Shown here: piece after piece, positions 1 through 9,921 of the stretch
Position numbering within the stretch: position 1 is the first letter of the stretch
Layout of the letters: each line of letters opens with the position of its first letter
Source: an uncultured Paracoccaceae bacterium
GTDB taxonomy: Bacteria > Pseudomonadota > Alphaproteobacteria > Rhodobacterales > Rhodobacteraceae
DNA: 64,000 bases
Direction of reading: 5' to 3'
Assembly: GCA_947495795.1 (NCBI GenBank)
Contig: CANMAI010000012.1
Span: 121,286 to 185,285 of the forward strand
Position numbers and translations under genes: made by a program
The notes under the pieces: model-generated
Database searches by the model: none
What the model was told of the DNA's origin: nothing
What the model saw: the letters and a program-made list of their open reading frames with translations, nothing else

Positions 1-80
1 AAGCTGGCGTTCAATTACCGGGGCTTGCTCTAGATAGCCAAGCCCAAGTCATCACGCCGCAAAAGGCAGAACAAGGAGAA

Positions 81-644
81 ATGCCCATGGCCAATATGGA
101 AGAAGAGCACGGCAACCGCCGCGACTTTCTCTATGTCGCCACCGGAGCGGCAGGTGCGGTAACCGTGGGTGCCGCCGTTTGGCCTCTGGTCAACCAGATG
201 AACCCGAGTGCGGATGTGCAGGCGCTTTCGTCCATTCAGGTCGATGTCGGCGATCTGGAGCCCGGTTCGCAGATCACCGCGCTCTGGCTAGGCAAGCCCG
301 TATTCATTCGCCGCCGCACTACGGAAGAGATAGAGGCCGCGCGCAATACCGATCTTTCCGATCTGCCGGATACTGCCGCACGGAATGCAAACATTCTGGA
401 TGCCTCCGCCGAAGATGCAAACCGCTCGCTTGATGAGGCTGGCGAATGGCTGGTCATGATTGGTGTTTGCACCCATTTCGGCTGCGTACCCCTAGGGGAT
501 GCCGGCGATTTCGATGGCTGGTTCTGCCCCTGCCACGGCTCGCATTACGATACATCCGGCCGCATCCGCAAAGGCCCGGCACCAGAAAACCTGCCAGTAC
601 CGGTCGCGGAGTTCATCTCCGATACGGTCATCAAACTCGGATAA
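81..644 (+). CDS. petA: Ubiquinol-cytochrome c reductase, Rieske iron-sulfur subunit
   Basis: Rieske subunit of the cytochrome bc1 complex, passing electrons from ubiquinol to cytochrome c1 on the periplasmic side of the inner membrane. The 187-residue product has a twin-arginine-like N-terminus (NRRDFL, 12-17) followed by a hydrophobic anchor (about 18-38). The two cluster-binding boxes are CTHFGC (130-135) and CPCHGSHYD (149-157), giving the Cys and His ligands of the 2Fe-2S centre. An AAGGAG ribosome site lies just upstream of the ATG at 81; a second ATG two codons later is an equally possible start. It is the first gene of petABC, 12 bp before petB. Confidence 0.97.
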   Translation: MPMANMEEEHGNRRDFLYVATGAAGAVTVGAAVWPLVNQMNPSADVQALSSIQVDVGDLEPGSQITALWLGKPVFIRRRTTEEIEAARNTDLSDLPDTAARNANILDASAEDANRSLDEAGEWLVMIGVCTHFGCVPLGDAGDFDGWFCPCHGSHYDTSGRIRKGPAPENLPVPVAEFISDTVIKLG

Positions 645-656
645 GGGAGAGAGACC

Positions 657-2009
657 ATGGGCGGAATTCCCCACGACAGCTACGAGCCTAATTCAAACGC
701 CGAGAAATGGTTGGAGAAACGCCTCCCCATCCTCGGCCTTTTGCATTCTACCCTCACGATCCCCACTCCGAAGAACCTGAACTGGATGTGGATCTGGGGT
801 ATCGTTCTTACATTCTGTCTTGCGCTTCAGATCATCACCGGGATCGTGCTCGTGATGCACTACACGCCGGATACGAACTACGCCTTCGCGTCGGTCGAGC
901 ATATCATGCGCGATGTGAACGGTGGCTGGGCGCTACGCTATATCCACATGAACGGCGCATCGCTCTTCTTTGTGGCGGTCTATCTCCACATTTTCCGCGG
1001 TCTCTTCTACGGTTCCTACAAGGAACCGCGCGAGGTGACGTGGATCATTGGCATGCTCATCTATCTTCTGATGATGGCCACAGCCTTCATGGGCTACGTA
1101 TTGCCCTGGGGCCAGATGTCCTTCTGGGGCGCCACCGTGATCACCGGCCTTTTCGGCGCGATCCCGGGCGTTGGCCCAACGTTGCAAACATGGCTCCTCG
1201 GCGGGCCTGCGGTGGACAACTACACGCTCACACGCTTCTTCTCGCTCCACTATCTTCTGCCCTTCGTGATCGCAGGCCTCGTGATCCTGCACATCTGGGC
1301 CTTCCACACGACGGGCAACAACAACCCGACAGGTGTCGAGGTGCGGCGCACATCGAAGAAAGAGGCGGAGGCAGATACACTCCCCTTCTGGCCCTATTTC
1401 GTGATCAAGGATCTCTTTGCCCTCGTGCTGATCCTGGCGATCTTCGCGGCCGTGGTGGCGTTCATGCCGAACTATCTCGGTCACCCCGATAACTACATAG
1501 AGGCAAACCCACTTTCCACGCCCGCGCACATCGTGCCGGAATGGTACTTCCTGCCCTTCTACGCGATCCTGCGGGCCTTCACCGATGAGGTCTGGATTGT
1601 GATGTTTACCGGCTTCATCACCGGTGGCATTGTCGATGCGAAATTCTTCGGTGTGCTGGCGATGTTCGGGGCGATCGTTGTAATGGCGCTCGCACCATGG
1701 CTGGATACTTCCAATGTGCGCTCCGGCCGCTACCGCCCTCAGTTCAAGATATGGTTCTACATCCTCATCGTCGATTTCATCGTCCTGATGTGGGCCGGTG
1801 CGATGCCGGCAGAAGAGCCTTTTGCAACAATCTCGCTGATCGCGACAACCTACTGGTTCGCATATTTTCTGGTGATCCTGCCGATCCTCGGGGTGATCGA
1901 GAAACCGCTGCCACAGCCTGCGACCATCGAGGACGACTTCAAGTCTCATTATGGCGGGTCTGATGATGGCGCAACCGGTGGCACACCTGTTGCAACACCT
2001 GCAGAGTAA
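657..2009 (+). CDS. petB: Cytochrome b of the bc1 complex
   Basis: Eight-helix membrane subunit carrying the two b hemes and the quinol oxidation and quinone reduction sites. The 450-residue sequence shows the heme-ligand His pairs in [15 protein letters not shown] and [15 protein letters not shown], and the PEWY loop ([11 protein letters not shown]) of the Qo site. The length is typical of the alphaproteobacterial protein. The start ATG follows a GGGAGAGAG ribosome site. It lies between petA and petC in one operon. Confidence 0.98.
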   Translation: MGGIPHDSYEPNSNAEKWLEKRLPILGLLHSTLTIPTPKNLNWMWIWGIVLTFCLALQIITGIVLVMHYTPDTNYAFASVEHIMRDVNGGWALRYIHMNGASLFFVAVYLHIFRGLFYGSYKEPREVTWIIGMLIYLLMMATAFMGYVLPWGQMSFWGATVITGLFGAIPGVGPTLQTWLLGGPAVDNYTLTRFFSLHYLLPFVIAGLVILHIWAFHTTGNNNPTGVEVRRTSKKEAEADTLPFWPYFVIKDLFALVLILAIFAAVVAFMPNYLGHPDNYIEANPLSTPAHIVPEWYFLPFYAILRAFTDEVWIVMFTGFITGGIVDAKFFGVLAMFGAIVVMALAPWLDTSNVRSGRYRPQFKIWFYILIVDFIVLMWAGAMPAEEPFATISLIATTYWFAYFLVILPILGVIEKPLPQPATIEDDFKSHYGGSDDGATGGTPVATPAE

Positions 2010-2030
2010 GACAGGAATAGGAAAAGACTG

Positions 2031-2822
2031 ATGAAACGCATAACACTCCTATCCGCAGCACTCGGGCTGGGCCTTGTGGCAGGTGCTCCAGCGGCCCTTG
2101 CCGCCGGTGGTGCCGGCCATGTCGACGACTATGCCTTCTCCTTCGAAGGCCCGTTCGGCTCTTACGATAAGGATCAGCTTCAGCGCGGTCTGCAGGTCTA
2201 CACGGAAATCTGCGCCGGTTGTCACGGCCTGCGCTATGTGCCCTTCCGCGCACTGGAAGATCTCGGCTACACGGATGAAGAAGTCCGCGCCTATGCTGCC
2301 AATTTCTTCGTGCCCGATGATGGCCCTGATGCAGAACTCGGCGACGAGCGGGAGGCTGTTCCCACAGATTATTTCCCGATGTCGCAGATCGAGAATGCAC
2401 CGGACCTCAGCCTGATGGCCAAGGCCCGCGCCGGATTTCACGGCCCCATGGGCACTGGGATCAACCAGCTCTTCAAGGGCATGGGCGGCGCAGAATACAT
2501 CGCCTCTCTGATGATGGGCTACACTGGCGAAGACAAAGAGGAAGCGGGCATCCTTCTCTACGAGAACGAGGCGTATGGAGGCTACCTCGCAATGGGTCAG
2601 CAGCTTTACGGCGATGACGTCGAGTATACGGACGGAACGGAAGCGACCCAAGAACAGCTGTCCCAGGATGTCGCCGCGTTCCTGATGTGGACAGCAGAAC
2701 CCAAGCTGGATGACCGCAAGACGGTTGGAATCTGGAGCGTGATCTGGCTCCTTCTTCTGACAGGTGCGCTCTACCTCACGAACAAGAAGCTCTGGGCGCC
2801 GCACAAGAAGAAGAGCGGCTGA
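2031..2822 (+). CDS. petC: Cytochrome c1 of the bc1 complex
   Basis: Membrane-anchored c-type cytochrome that takes electrons from the Rieske centre and reduces soluble or membrane-bound cytochrome c. The 263 residues start with a signal peptide (about 1-24, ending ALA-AG). The heme-attachment motif is CAGCH (61-65), a candidate methionine ligand lies in the SLMAKAR region, and a C-terminal helix (about 232-252) is followed by a lysine-rich cytoplasmic tail. It is the last gene of petABC and is followed by a strong hairpin terminator. Confidence 0.97.
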   Translation: MKRITLLSAALGLGLVAGAPAALAAGGAGHVDDYAFSFEGPFGSYDKDQLQRGLQVYTEICAGCHGLRYVPFRALEDLGYTDEEVRAYAANFFVPDDGPDAELGDEREAVPTDYFPMSQIENAPDLSLMAKARAGFHGPMGTGINQLFKGMGGAEYIASLMMGYTGEDKEEAGILLYENEAYGGYLAMGQQLYGDDVEYTDGTEATQEQLSQDVAAFLMWTAEPKLDDRKTVGIWSVIWLLLLTGALYLTNKKLWAPHKKKSG

Positions 2823-2847
2823 CGCGCACAAACCCGGCTTCAGACAC

Positions 2848-2875
2848 AAAGGCGGCCTTCCGGGCCGCCTTTTTA
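2848..2875 (+). terminator. Rho-independent terminator of petABC
   Basis: An AAAGGCGGCC arm pairs with GGCCGCCTTT around a five-base TTCCG loop, and the hairpin runs into a T tract. It starts 25 bases after the petC stop codon. Confidence 0.88.
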
Positions 2876-2965
2876 TTGGCCCAAAGTCTCAGGCCAGCGG
2901 TGACACCCGCCCTTGCACCCTCTGCCGCAAATGCGCATCCTTGAACCAACCAAGGAGCCTCCGAC

Positions 2966-3724
2966 ATGCCAGCATCATCCCAGAAGTCCGTTATCATCAC
3001 AGGGGCCAGCCGAGGCATCGGCGCCGCCACTGCCCGCGCCTTCGCGGCAGAAGGGGCGGCAGTGGTTCTGGCAGCACGCAGCAGCGGCGAGATTGCAGCC
3101 CTGGCCGATGACATCAACTCGACGGGTGGCAAGGCGATCGCACAGGCAACGGACGTTTCCAACTGGGCCTCAGTGGCCGCTCTGGTGGAACTGGCCAAAC
3201 GCAAATTCGGCAGGCTTGACGTCATGGTCAACAACGCCGGCGTGATAGATCCGATTGGCCCGCTCGCCAGCTCCGACCCCGAGGCTTGGGGCCATGCGGC
3301 AGACATCAACTACAAAGGCACCTACTACGGCATCCGCGCGGCCCTTCCGGTGATGCAGAAACAGGGCTCCGGTGTGATTGTCAACATCTCCTCAGGTGCG
3401 GCCACCAGCGCGCTGGAAGGGTGGAGCATGTATTGCAGTGCCAAGGCCGCCGCCGCCATGCTCACCCGCTGCGCGGACAGGGAGGCCACGGGCAAGGTTC
3501 GTGTGGTGGGGCTTTCCCCCGGCACCGTGGCCACTGACATGCAGATTAAGATCAAGGCCTCCGGTATCAACCCCGTCAGCCAGCTGGATCCTTCCGCGCA
3601 CATCCCGGCAGAATGGCCGGCGCAGGCCATCATGTGGTTGGCAACCGATGATGCCGCAGAATTTGCAGGTACGGATGTGAGCCTGCGTGACGAGGCCATA
3701 CGCGCGCGTGTCGGCCTGATCTAA
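2966..3724 (+). CDS. SDR-family NAD(P)-dependent oxidoreductase
   Basis: Short-chain dehydrogenase/reductase of classical size (252 aa). The cofactor motif GASRGIG is at 13-19, NNAG at 89-92, and the catalytic pair is Tyr156/Lys160 in MYCSAK, with a serine near 142-143. The substrate cannot be told from sequence. The AAGGAG ribosome site lies ten bases before the ATG. It stands alone between the petABC terminator and the convergent sco gene, so context gives no pathway. Confidence 0.9.
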   Translation: MPASSQKSVIITGASRGIGAATARAFAAEGAAVVLAARSSGEIAALADDINSTGGKAIAQATDVSNWASVAALVELAKRKFGRLDVMVNNAGVIDPIGPLASSDPEAWGHAADINYKGTYYGIRAALPVMQKQGSGVIVNISSGAATSALEGWSMYCSAKAAAAMLTRCADREATGKVRVVGLSPGTVATDMQIKIKASGINPVSQLDPSAHIPAEWPAQAIMWLATDDAAEFAGTDVSLRDEAIRARVGLI

Positions 3725-3847
3725 GGCGTTTCTGGATCAACCACCCATCCTAACGCAAAAGGCCCTAGAGTGCCGGAGACATGGCTGGGCTTTATAGGGT
3801 CACCTATTGGAAACGCTGTAGCGCTGAATTTTCTGTAACCCAATGGA

Positions 3848-3883
3848 GGCGCGTTCCGCGCCATTCCTATGAGCCCTTCGGGC
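3848..3883. terminator. Paired GC-rich hairpins between convergent genes
   Basis: Two small perfect hairpins lie side by side: GGCGCG-TTC-CGCGCC (3848-3862) and GCCC-TTC-GGGC (3873-3883). They sit between the convergent SDR and sco genes and could terminate both transcripts, although no T tract follows. The GC-rich style also resembles dispersed palindromic repeats of this family; that is an impression from memory. Confidence 0.35.
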
Positions 3884-3932
3884 GGCGGGCACCTGGCCCA
3901 ACCGTCCGAAAATCCGCAATGCGTTAAGTCAC

Positions 3933-4553
3933 TCAGAGCTTAGCATCGAAACAGGCAACACGCTCCGCAATATCCTCAGCCGTTGCGTCGCGCTGAAAGA
4001 AATCGAGAAACCCGTGCTCCGGCGCCATGAAATAGGTGTAGGTCAGGTGATCCATCAGGTAATCCTCCCCCTCGCCATTCTTGGCGTAATACACCTTGTA
4101 GGCCTTCGCCGCTTCTGAGATCTCCGCCTCCGTACCCGTAAGCCCCACCATGCGCGGATGCATCCAGCTTGTGTAATCCGCCATCACTTCCGGCGTATCC
4201 CGAAGGGGATCGATGGTGATCATTACAGGTGTTGCCTCGATCCCGCGTTCATCAAGCAGGGCCACCGCATCCGCGTTGCGGACAGTATCGATGGGGCAGA
4301 CATCCGGGCAGTATGTATACCCGAAATAGACAAGCGTCGGCCCGGTAATCACATCAGCCTCCGTTACCCGCTGGCCATCGTGGCGCACCAGATCAAATGG
4401 CCCGCCGATGGCGGCTGCACCACCGGCCACCACACCCTCGCGGCAGCCTGCGAAAGGATCACCCGAACTGCGACCAAGATAGATGTAGACGAGGGAACCA
4501 AGCAAAACGACCAAGGTCGCCACAAGCGCCACGAGGGCAGAAATACGTGTCAT
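3933..4553 (-). CDS. senC: SCO1/SenC family copper chaperone
   Basis: Thioredoxin-fold protein that delivers copper to cytochrome oxidase or adjusts thiol state near it; in Rhodobacter the SenC/PrrC member also affects RegB signalling. The 206 residues have one N-terminal anchor (about 5-26), the metal motif CPDVC (Cys82, Cys86) and the conserved distal His169 (DHLTYTY). I chose the ATG at 4553 because it has an AAAGGAGG ribosome site; the frame stays open upstream but without homologous sequence. It is divergent from regB, the classical arrangement, but no regA follows it. Confidence 0.92.
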   Translation of the reverse strand: MTRISALVALVATLVVLLGSLVYIYLGRSSGDPFAGCREGVVAGGAAAIGGPFDLVRHDGQRVTEADVITGPTLVYFGYTYCPDVCPIDTVRNADAVALLDERGIEATPVMITIDPLRDTPEVMADYTSWMHPRMVGLTGTEAEISEAAKAYKVYYAKNGEGEDYLMDHLTYTYFMAPEHGFLDFFQRDATAEDIAERVACFDAKL

Positions 4554-4671
4554 GGAAAGCCTCCTTTTTTTCAATGAGTGCAGGCCTTCCACGCCGAATG
4601 CAACAGCCCCGATGTCACACCTGCGTGCACGGGCGCTGGCCAGCCTGAGCGCAACTTGATAAAGCCGATCC

Positions 4672-6096
4672 ATGCCCATGTCCGCACCCAGCTTCCTACC
4701 CTCCCGTGCCCGCCGTGACTGGGTGCGCCTGCGCACGCTGATCTATCTGCGCTGGCTGGCCGTACTGGGGCAGACGATTGCCGTAGTTGTCGCGACAGAG
4801 TTTCTCAACATCGCCCTCCGGCTGGATCTGATAGCGCTGCTCATCGTCATTTCCGCACTCTTCAATATCGGCGCCACGCTGATCCACCCGGAAAACAAGC
4901 GCCTCAACCACCGCGATGCCACGCTGACACTTCTCTTCGATCTCGCGCAATTGGGCGCGCTGATCTACCTTACAGGCGGGCTTGCCAACCCGTTCTCCGT
5001 GATGATCCTGGCGCAAACCATCATCAGTGCCACAGTGCTCACACTGCGCACCACGCTTCTGCTCGGGGCGATCACCCTTCTGATGATCGCGCTTCTCAGC
5101 CGCTACAGCCAGCCGCTGGCCACCCTTGGCGGCGAAACGCTTTCCATCCCGCCTCTTCTGGTGATTGGAAATGCCGCCGCCCTGGCGATCTCGGTGGTCT
5201 TTCTCAGCATCTATGCCCGGCGTGTGACAACGGAGAGCAATTCAATGTCCGAAGCGCTCACGGCCACGCAACTGGCGCTGGAACGCGAACAGAAGCTCAC
5301 AGCACTCGGGGGCGTCGTGGCCGCTGCAGCCCATGAGCTTGGCACGCCCCTGGCCACCATAAAGCTCGCCTCCGCAGAGCTGGTCGATGAGCTGTCAGAC
5401 CAGCCACTCCTCCGCGAAGATGCCGAACTGATCAGGGCGCAGGCGGAGCGGTGCCGCAATATCCTCGCCTCGATGGGCCAGATCGGGAAGGAGGATACGC
5501 ATATGCGCTTCGCCCCGTTCAGCGCCGTTGTCGGCGAAGCGGCGGAACCGCACATGAACCGGGGCATAGATGTTTGCCTGCGAATCAACGGGGAACTCAG
5601 AGGGCCGGGCGATCAGCCTGGCACAACAGACGAGCCCGACATATCCCGCCGTGCAGAAGTGATTCACGGGCTGCGCAACCTCGTACAAAACGCCGTCGAC
5701 TTTGCCGAGCACACGGTCTGGATCGATCTCGACTGGACGGAAACCTGGCTCAAGCTGCGCGTCGGCGATGATGGCCGCGGCTATCCACCTGATCTCATCG
5801 GTCGGATCGGAGACCCGTTCGTGCGCCGCCGAGGCGCGCGGGATCGTGAACAGCAACGGCCCGGCTATCAGGGCATGGGCCTCGGCCTCTTTATTGCAAA
5901 AACCCTTCTGGAGCGTACAGGCGCGTCCCTCACCTTTGCCAATGGCGTGCCGGTTGAAGGGAAGAGTGAGCCGCTTCACAAGACACAGCCGTCAGGCGCA
6001 ATCGTAGAAGCCATCTGGCCGCGCGGCTCTCTCGACGTGCCTCGCGAAGTATCCCGTGGGCCGCTCGGCACAAATCCCGCATTAGCAAATTCTTAG
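4672..6096 (+). CDS. regB: RegB/PrrB/ActS-type redox-sensing histidine kinase
   Basis: Membrane sensor kinase that senses ubiquinone redox state and phosphorylates RegA. The 474-residue product has about six N-terminal helices, the quinone-linked motif GGLANPF (102-108), the H box with phospho-acceptor His221 (HELGTPLATIKL), the redox-active cysteine in ERCRN (Cys261), an N box (RNLVQNAVDFA) and a DDGRG ATP-lid motif (366-370). These fit the family closely. Two ATG codons at 4672 and 4678 are possible starts and neither has a strong ribosome site. It is divergent from senC; the response regulator gene is not in the window. Confidence 0.93.
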   Translation: MPMSAPSFLPSRARRDWVRLRTLIYLRWLAVLGQTIAVVVATEFLNIALRLDLIALLIVISALFNIGATLIHPENKRLNHRDATLTLLFDLAQLGALIYLTGGLANPFSVMILAQTIISATVLTLRTTLLLGAITLLMIALLSRYSQPLATLGGETLSIPPLLVIGNAAALAISVVFLSIYARRVTTESNSMSEALTATQLALEREQKLTALGGVVAAAAHELGTPLATIKLASAELVDELSDQPLLREDAELIRAQAERCRNILASMGQIGKEDTHMRFAPFSAVVGEAAEPHMNRGIDVCLRINGELRGPGDQPGTTDEPDISRRAEVIHGLRNLVQNAVDFAEHTVWIDLDWTETWLKLRVGDDGRGYPPDLIGRIGDPFVRRRGARDREQQRPGYQGMGLGLFIAKTLLERTGASLTFANGVPVEGKSEPLHKTQPSGAIVEAIWPRGSLDVPREVSRGPLGTNPALANS

Positions 6097-6102
6097 GGCT
6101 TC

Positions 6103-6117
6103 TTAACCTTTGGTTAA
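6103..6117. promoter_or_regulatory. CtrA-type binding box upstream of divL-like gene
   Basis: The 15-mer TTAACCTTTGGTTAA is a perfect palindrome and matches the CtrA full-site consensus TTAA-N7-TTAA, including the following C. It lies 41-55 bases upstream of the chosen start at 6158 and just after the regB stop, a position that fits promoter control. Assignment to CtrA is inference from the consensus. Confidence 0.65.
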
Positions 6118-6157
6118 CGGAGCCATGCGATTTTCGCACGTAACCGGGAGTCAACGC

Positions 6158-8359
6158 ATGTTTGGCACGTCTCCTCTTCTCGTTTCGGCGCTATGGGCTT
6201 TTGTGGGCCTTCCGGGCGTGTCGCCGGCGGTTCTGGAGATATCGCTGGTTTTTATCGTTATCGCGAGCATCGTCGGCATCTTTGCCACAGGGCTTTGGGT
6301 TCGGCGGCTAAAGCGACAGACGGCAGGCATCAGGGCCGCCCTTGCAACGATAAATTCCACATCCACGCGTTTTCGCTTCAGCGATACACAGATGGGGATT
6401 CTGGAACAGACAGAGGCCGAAAGCCCAAACGGATGGCTTGAAGGCCGCTCCGCTCATTTCCGGCGGGAAGATTTCAATTCTCTCTTTGAATATGGCGCCA
6501 AAGACCTTTCCGATGATCTTGATGATCTGATCGACAAGGGCCTGCGGTTCTCGACCGTCACACGTCTGGCCAATGGCACACCCGTTCTGGTATCAGGGCG
6601 TCCCGTTGGCATGACGGCCGAAGTGGAGGTTGCACACCCTACTCCGGAAACGGAAACGCTTTTCGAAGAGGCCGCACGCGCCAGAGAACTTGCGTCAACC
6701 GCCGCAGCCGCAGAAGCGCGGCTGGCCGCTGTCCCGGTTGCGATGGCAGAGCTGGATGACGAAGGAGAGCCTCTCTGGTCGAACGCCCGCTTCCGCGAGA
6801 TAACGGAGGCGAATGACCTGACATCCGAGATGCGCGCCCTGATCGCATCGCCACCGGATCGCCCGGTTGTCTGGCCAGGTGCCAGCGAGCTGGATGGCAA
6901 AAGATGGGTCCGCGCGAATGTCGAGATGGGTGCCGAGGGCCAAACTCACCTTACTCTTGCGCCCGCGGAGGAAGAAGTTGCCTCGCGTGAGGCGCTCCGC
7001 ACTCTGATGAATACTCTGGCGGATACCTTTGCCCATCTCTCCGTCGGGCTCGCAGTGTTTGGCCAGAAGCAATCTCTTACCATGTTCAACCCCGCACTCG
7101 CCACGCTATTTGATCTTGATCCCGTGGCACTTGCGGGTCAGCCCAGCCTACGCGCCTTTCTCGATGCGCTTCGTCAGCACAGACGGCTGCCGGAAATGCG
7201 GAGTTTCACGGAATGGCGCGATACCCTGCTGCGTTTAGGCCAGAAAGGGTACCCAAACGTCTATATGGAGGATTGGACCCTTCCTTCAGGCAAAGTAATC
7301 GGAGTAACCGCCCGCCACCACACCGGTGGCGCTGTTGTTTTCATGTTCGATGATATCTCCACCCGCATCATGCTGGAACGCCGCTACCGCCAAGAGATCG
7401 AAACAAGCCAGACAACGCTCGATTGCCTGCAGGATGGCGTCGCTGTCTTCAACACTGCGGGATCGCTCATCTTTGCGAATACAGCGTTCGAGGAACTCTG
7501 GGGCGTTGAAAGCATGAGCAGCCTCGGCGCACCGGCTATCAAGGAACTGGTCGATCACATGGCAGCCCGCAGCGATTGCCTGACAATCTGGAACAGGTTC
7601 CGCAGCTTCGTGCAAAGCGCCGATAGCCGCACCACATGGACAGCCGATATACCCATGCTCGAAGGTGCGCCGCTGGAGGCGCGCTTCACCACACTGCCCG
7701 ATGGGTCGGCGATGGCGCTTTTCCACCGCACACATCCCGTTGCCCCCGCCCCGACCGATCTGGGCGCGATCTACGGCAACAATTGCGTCGTCTCCTACCT
7801 CGAAGACAGGTTCGGCAAATCCGCCAACAGCCTGATCCCAACCGCCGTCATGCCAGAAGGCCTGCCAAACGACCTGGCCCTTGTCAGCATGCTCGCCTCG
7901 CTCAACATACCCGGTGATATGCTGCAAGAAGACACGGGCGATGGCACGGTAGAGCGTGTCGCCGTAATGCTCACCTCACTCGGCTTCGATGTTGATGTCA
8001 GCGCGTGGGACGAGTTGAGCAGCTACGAGCACTGGAACGTCTCACTTCGCCAGATCATCTGGTGCCTCGCGCTCACCGCAGCGCACGGCGCGGTGAAAGG
8101 CACCGATGTGCGCCTGTCGGGCCATTTGCAAGACGGCTGGATCCAGATCGCGTTCTCGATGACGGCGACAGATGCAATCGGGCCGGAGCAATCGCGCCTC
8201 TCAGGCCGCACACTGCTGCAAAAACTGGTGCAGGATCTTGGCGGCAACGTGCTGGTAGAGCCGGGCGAAGCGCCCAATCTCCTCCATTTCACCTTCGGCC
8301 TGCCCCTCTACACCCACCATTCCGGCCCGGAAGTCACCAAGCTCAGGATCGTCTCCTGA
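6158..8359 (+). CDS. divL: DivL-like PAS-domain protein with degenerate kinase region
   Basis: The 733-residue protein has an N-terminal hydrophobic segment (about 25-47) followed by Arg/Lys, then PAS-like regions (a clear one around DCLQDGVAVFNTAGSLIFANTAFEELWG) and a C-terminal region with little left of a kinase: I see no H box and no G1/G2 ATP motifs. DivL of Caulobacter is an atypical PAS kinase that tunes the CckA-ChpT-CtrA relay. The neighbours regB, tsaE, amgK, murU and addBA, and the CtrA box just upstream, support a DivL assignment. ATG 6158 has a GGGAG ribosome site seven bases upstream; an earlier ATG at 6125 lacks one. The divL identity is inferred from architecture and context. 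Confidence 0.62.
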   Translation: MFGTSPLLVSALWAFVGLPGVSPAVLEISLVFIVIASIVGIFATGLWVRRLKRQTAGIRAALATINSTSTRFRFSDTQMGILEQTEAESPNGWLEGRSAHFRREDFNSLFEYGAKDLSDDLDDLIDKGLRFSTVTRLANGTPVLVSGRPVGMTAEVEVAHPTPETETLFEEAARARELASTAAAAEARLAAVPVAMAELDDEGEPLWSNARFREITEANDLTSEMRALIASPPDRPVVWPGASELDGKRWVRANVEMGAEGQTHLTLAPAEEEVASREALRTLMNTLADTFAHLSVGLAVFGQKQSLTMFNPALATLFDLDPVALAGQPSLRAFLDALRQHRRLPEMRSFTEWRDTLLRLGQKGYPNVYMEDWTLPSGKVIGVTARHHTGGAVVFMFDDISTRIMLERRYRQEIETSQTTLDCLQDGVAVFNTAGSLIFANTAFEELWGVESMSSLGAPAIKELVDHMAARSDCLTIWNRFRSFVQSADSRTTWTADIPMLEGAPLEARFTTLPDGSAMALFHRTHPVAPAPTDLGAIYGNNCVVSYLEDRFGKSANSLIPTAVMPEGLPNDLALVSMLASLNIPGDMLQEDTGDGTVERVAVMLTSLGFDVDVSAWDELSSYEHWNVSLRQIIWCLALTAAHGAVKGTDVRLSGHLQDGWIQIAFSMTATDAIGPEQSRLSGRTLLQKLVQDLGGNVLVEPGEAPNLLHFTFGLPLYTHHSGPEVTKLRIVS

Positions 8360-8445
8360 TCAGGCCCGCCGCTCCGATCCCCCTTGCACTGCCCGCCCCG
8401 GCGCGGCACTCTCGCGGCGATCTCTTTGCAGCCTGAAGGCCCGCC

Positions 8446-9921
8446 TTGTCCGCCTCTCTCACCACCCATTCAGATACGGAAACAACGGCCCTTGGCACCC
8501 GCCTCGCCAAGGTTCTGCAAGCCGGAGACACCCTGCTCTTTCACGGCCCCGTCGGTGCAGGCAAAAGCGCGCTGGCCCGTGCGATCATCCAGGCGCGTCA
8601 GGGGCTTCACGGCGAAATAGAGGATGTGCCCTCCCCCACCTTCACCCTGATCCAGACCTATGATGCAGGCCCCGATATCCTGATTCACGCCGATCTCTAC
8701 CGCCTCACCGGCCCGGACGATGTGATCGAGCTGGGGCTGGAGGACGCCCGGTCTTCCAGCATCCTGCTCGTCGAATGGCCGGAACGGTGGGGCAATGATA
8801 CGCCCGAAAGGCATCTCGATATCCATATCGATGCGGATCGCGAAGCCGCCACGCTCCGCCACATCCGGGCGGAACCAAATGGAGGAGGATGGGAAGCAGC
8901 CCTCACAGCGTTCCACCCCGAACAGCGCACGGCTGTCCGCGATACCTTCATCGCCAGTACCGATTGGCGCTTTGCTCCTGTGCACAGCTTCACGGGCGAC
9001 GCTTCCAACCGCCGCTACTTTCGCCTCGCCGAAGGCACGGATCATCCCGCCGTTCTCATGGATGCACCACCCGAAAACAACACGAGCACGCAGGCCTTCA
9101 TCGCCATCACAAACCTGCTGCGCGCAGAAAACCTCAGCGCGCCCGAGATCTATTCCAGCGATCCTGAACAAGGCTTCCTCCTCCTCGAAGATCTGGGAGA
9201 CGATCTTTACGCCACCCTCCTCAAATCAGATCCGGCGCAGGAAGAGTTGCTCTACACCGCCGCAACGGATGTACTCACCGCACTCCGCAAAGCCCCTACA
9301 AACGGCCTGCCCCCCTACGATCAGGCCACATATCTGCGCGAAGCGCGCATTCTCACGGAATGGTACATCCCCGCTGCGGCCGCGCCCCTTTCCGCGAAGG
9401 ATCAGGCCAACTTCGATGCGCTGATCATCGAGGCAACAAACGCTATCGACCAGCAGCACCCCTCTTTCGTCTACCGCGATTTCCACGCCGAGAATCTTCT
9501 CTGGCGGCCAGAGCGGGAGGGCCTCGCCCGCGTGGGCCTGATCGACTATCAGGATGCTCTCGCGGGCCACCCTGCGTATGACCTTGTCTCGCTGCTCGAA
9601 GATGCCCGCCGCGATACCAGCCCCGCCCTGCGCGAAGCAATGATCGCACACAGCCTCGCCGCCACCGGCGACGATCCGGCGGAGTTTCACCGCGCCTATG
9701 CAACCCTCGGCGCACAACGCAACATCAAGATCCTCGGCCTGTTCACCCGCCTCTGCCGCCGCGATGGCAAACCCAACTACCTCTCTCTCATGCCCCGCGT
9801 CTGGGATCATCTGATGAACGATCTGGAGCATCCGGCCCTCGCCGATCTGAAGGCATGGATCCGCGCACACACGCCTGCCCCCACACCCGAAATCCAGGCA
9901 AAACTGGCGGCCGCATCATGA
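8446..9921 (+). CDS. Fused TsaE ATPase and AmgK-type sugar kinase
   Basis: Two enzymes in one 491-residue chain. Residues 1-150 are TsaE, the ATPase that helps make the t6A modification of tRNA, with Walker A GPVGAGKS (34-41), the SPTFTL segment (63-68) and HADLYRL (81-87). Residues about 155-485 are an aminoglycoside-phosphotransferase-like kinase with the catalytic loop YRDFHAEN (Asp345, Asn350) and the metal motif LIDYQD (Asp367, Asp370). That matches AmgK, which phosphorylates MurNAc/GlcNAc at the anomeric carbon in cell-wall recycling. The start appears to be TTG. Its stop overlaps the murU start (ATGA), and MurU performs the next step. Such fusions are known in this family. Confidence 0.9.
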   Translation: MSASLTTHSDTETTALGTRLAKVLQAGDTLLFHGPVGAGKSALARAIIQARQGLHGEIEDVPSPTFTLIQTYDAGPDILIHADLYRLTGPDDVIELGLEDARSSSILLVEWPERWGNDTPERHLDIHIDADREAATLRHIRAEPNGGGWEAALTAFHPEQRTAVRDTFIASTDWRFAPVHSFTGDASNRRYFRLAEGTDHPAVLMDAPPENNTSTQAFIAITNLLRAENLSAPEIYSSDPEQGFLLLEDLGDDLYATLLKSDPAQEELLYTAATDVLTALRKAPTNGLPPYDQATYLREARILTEWYIPAAAAPLSAKDQANFDALIIEATNAIDQQHPSFVYRDFHAENLLWRPEREGLARVGLIDYQDALAGHPAYDLVSLLEDARRDTSPALREAMIAHSLAATGDDPAEFHRAYATLGAQRNIKILGLFTRLCRRDGKPNYLSLMPRVWDHLMNDLEHPALADLKAWIRAHTPAPTPEIQAKLAAAS

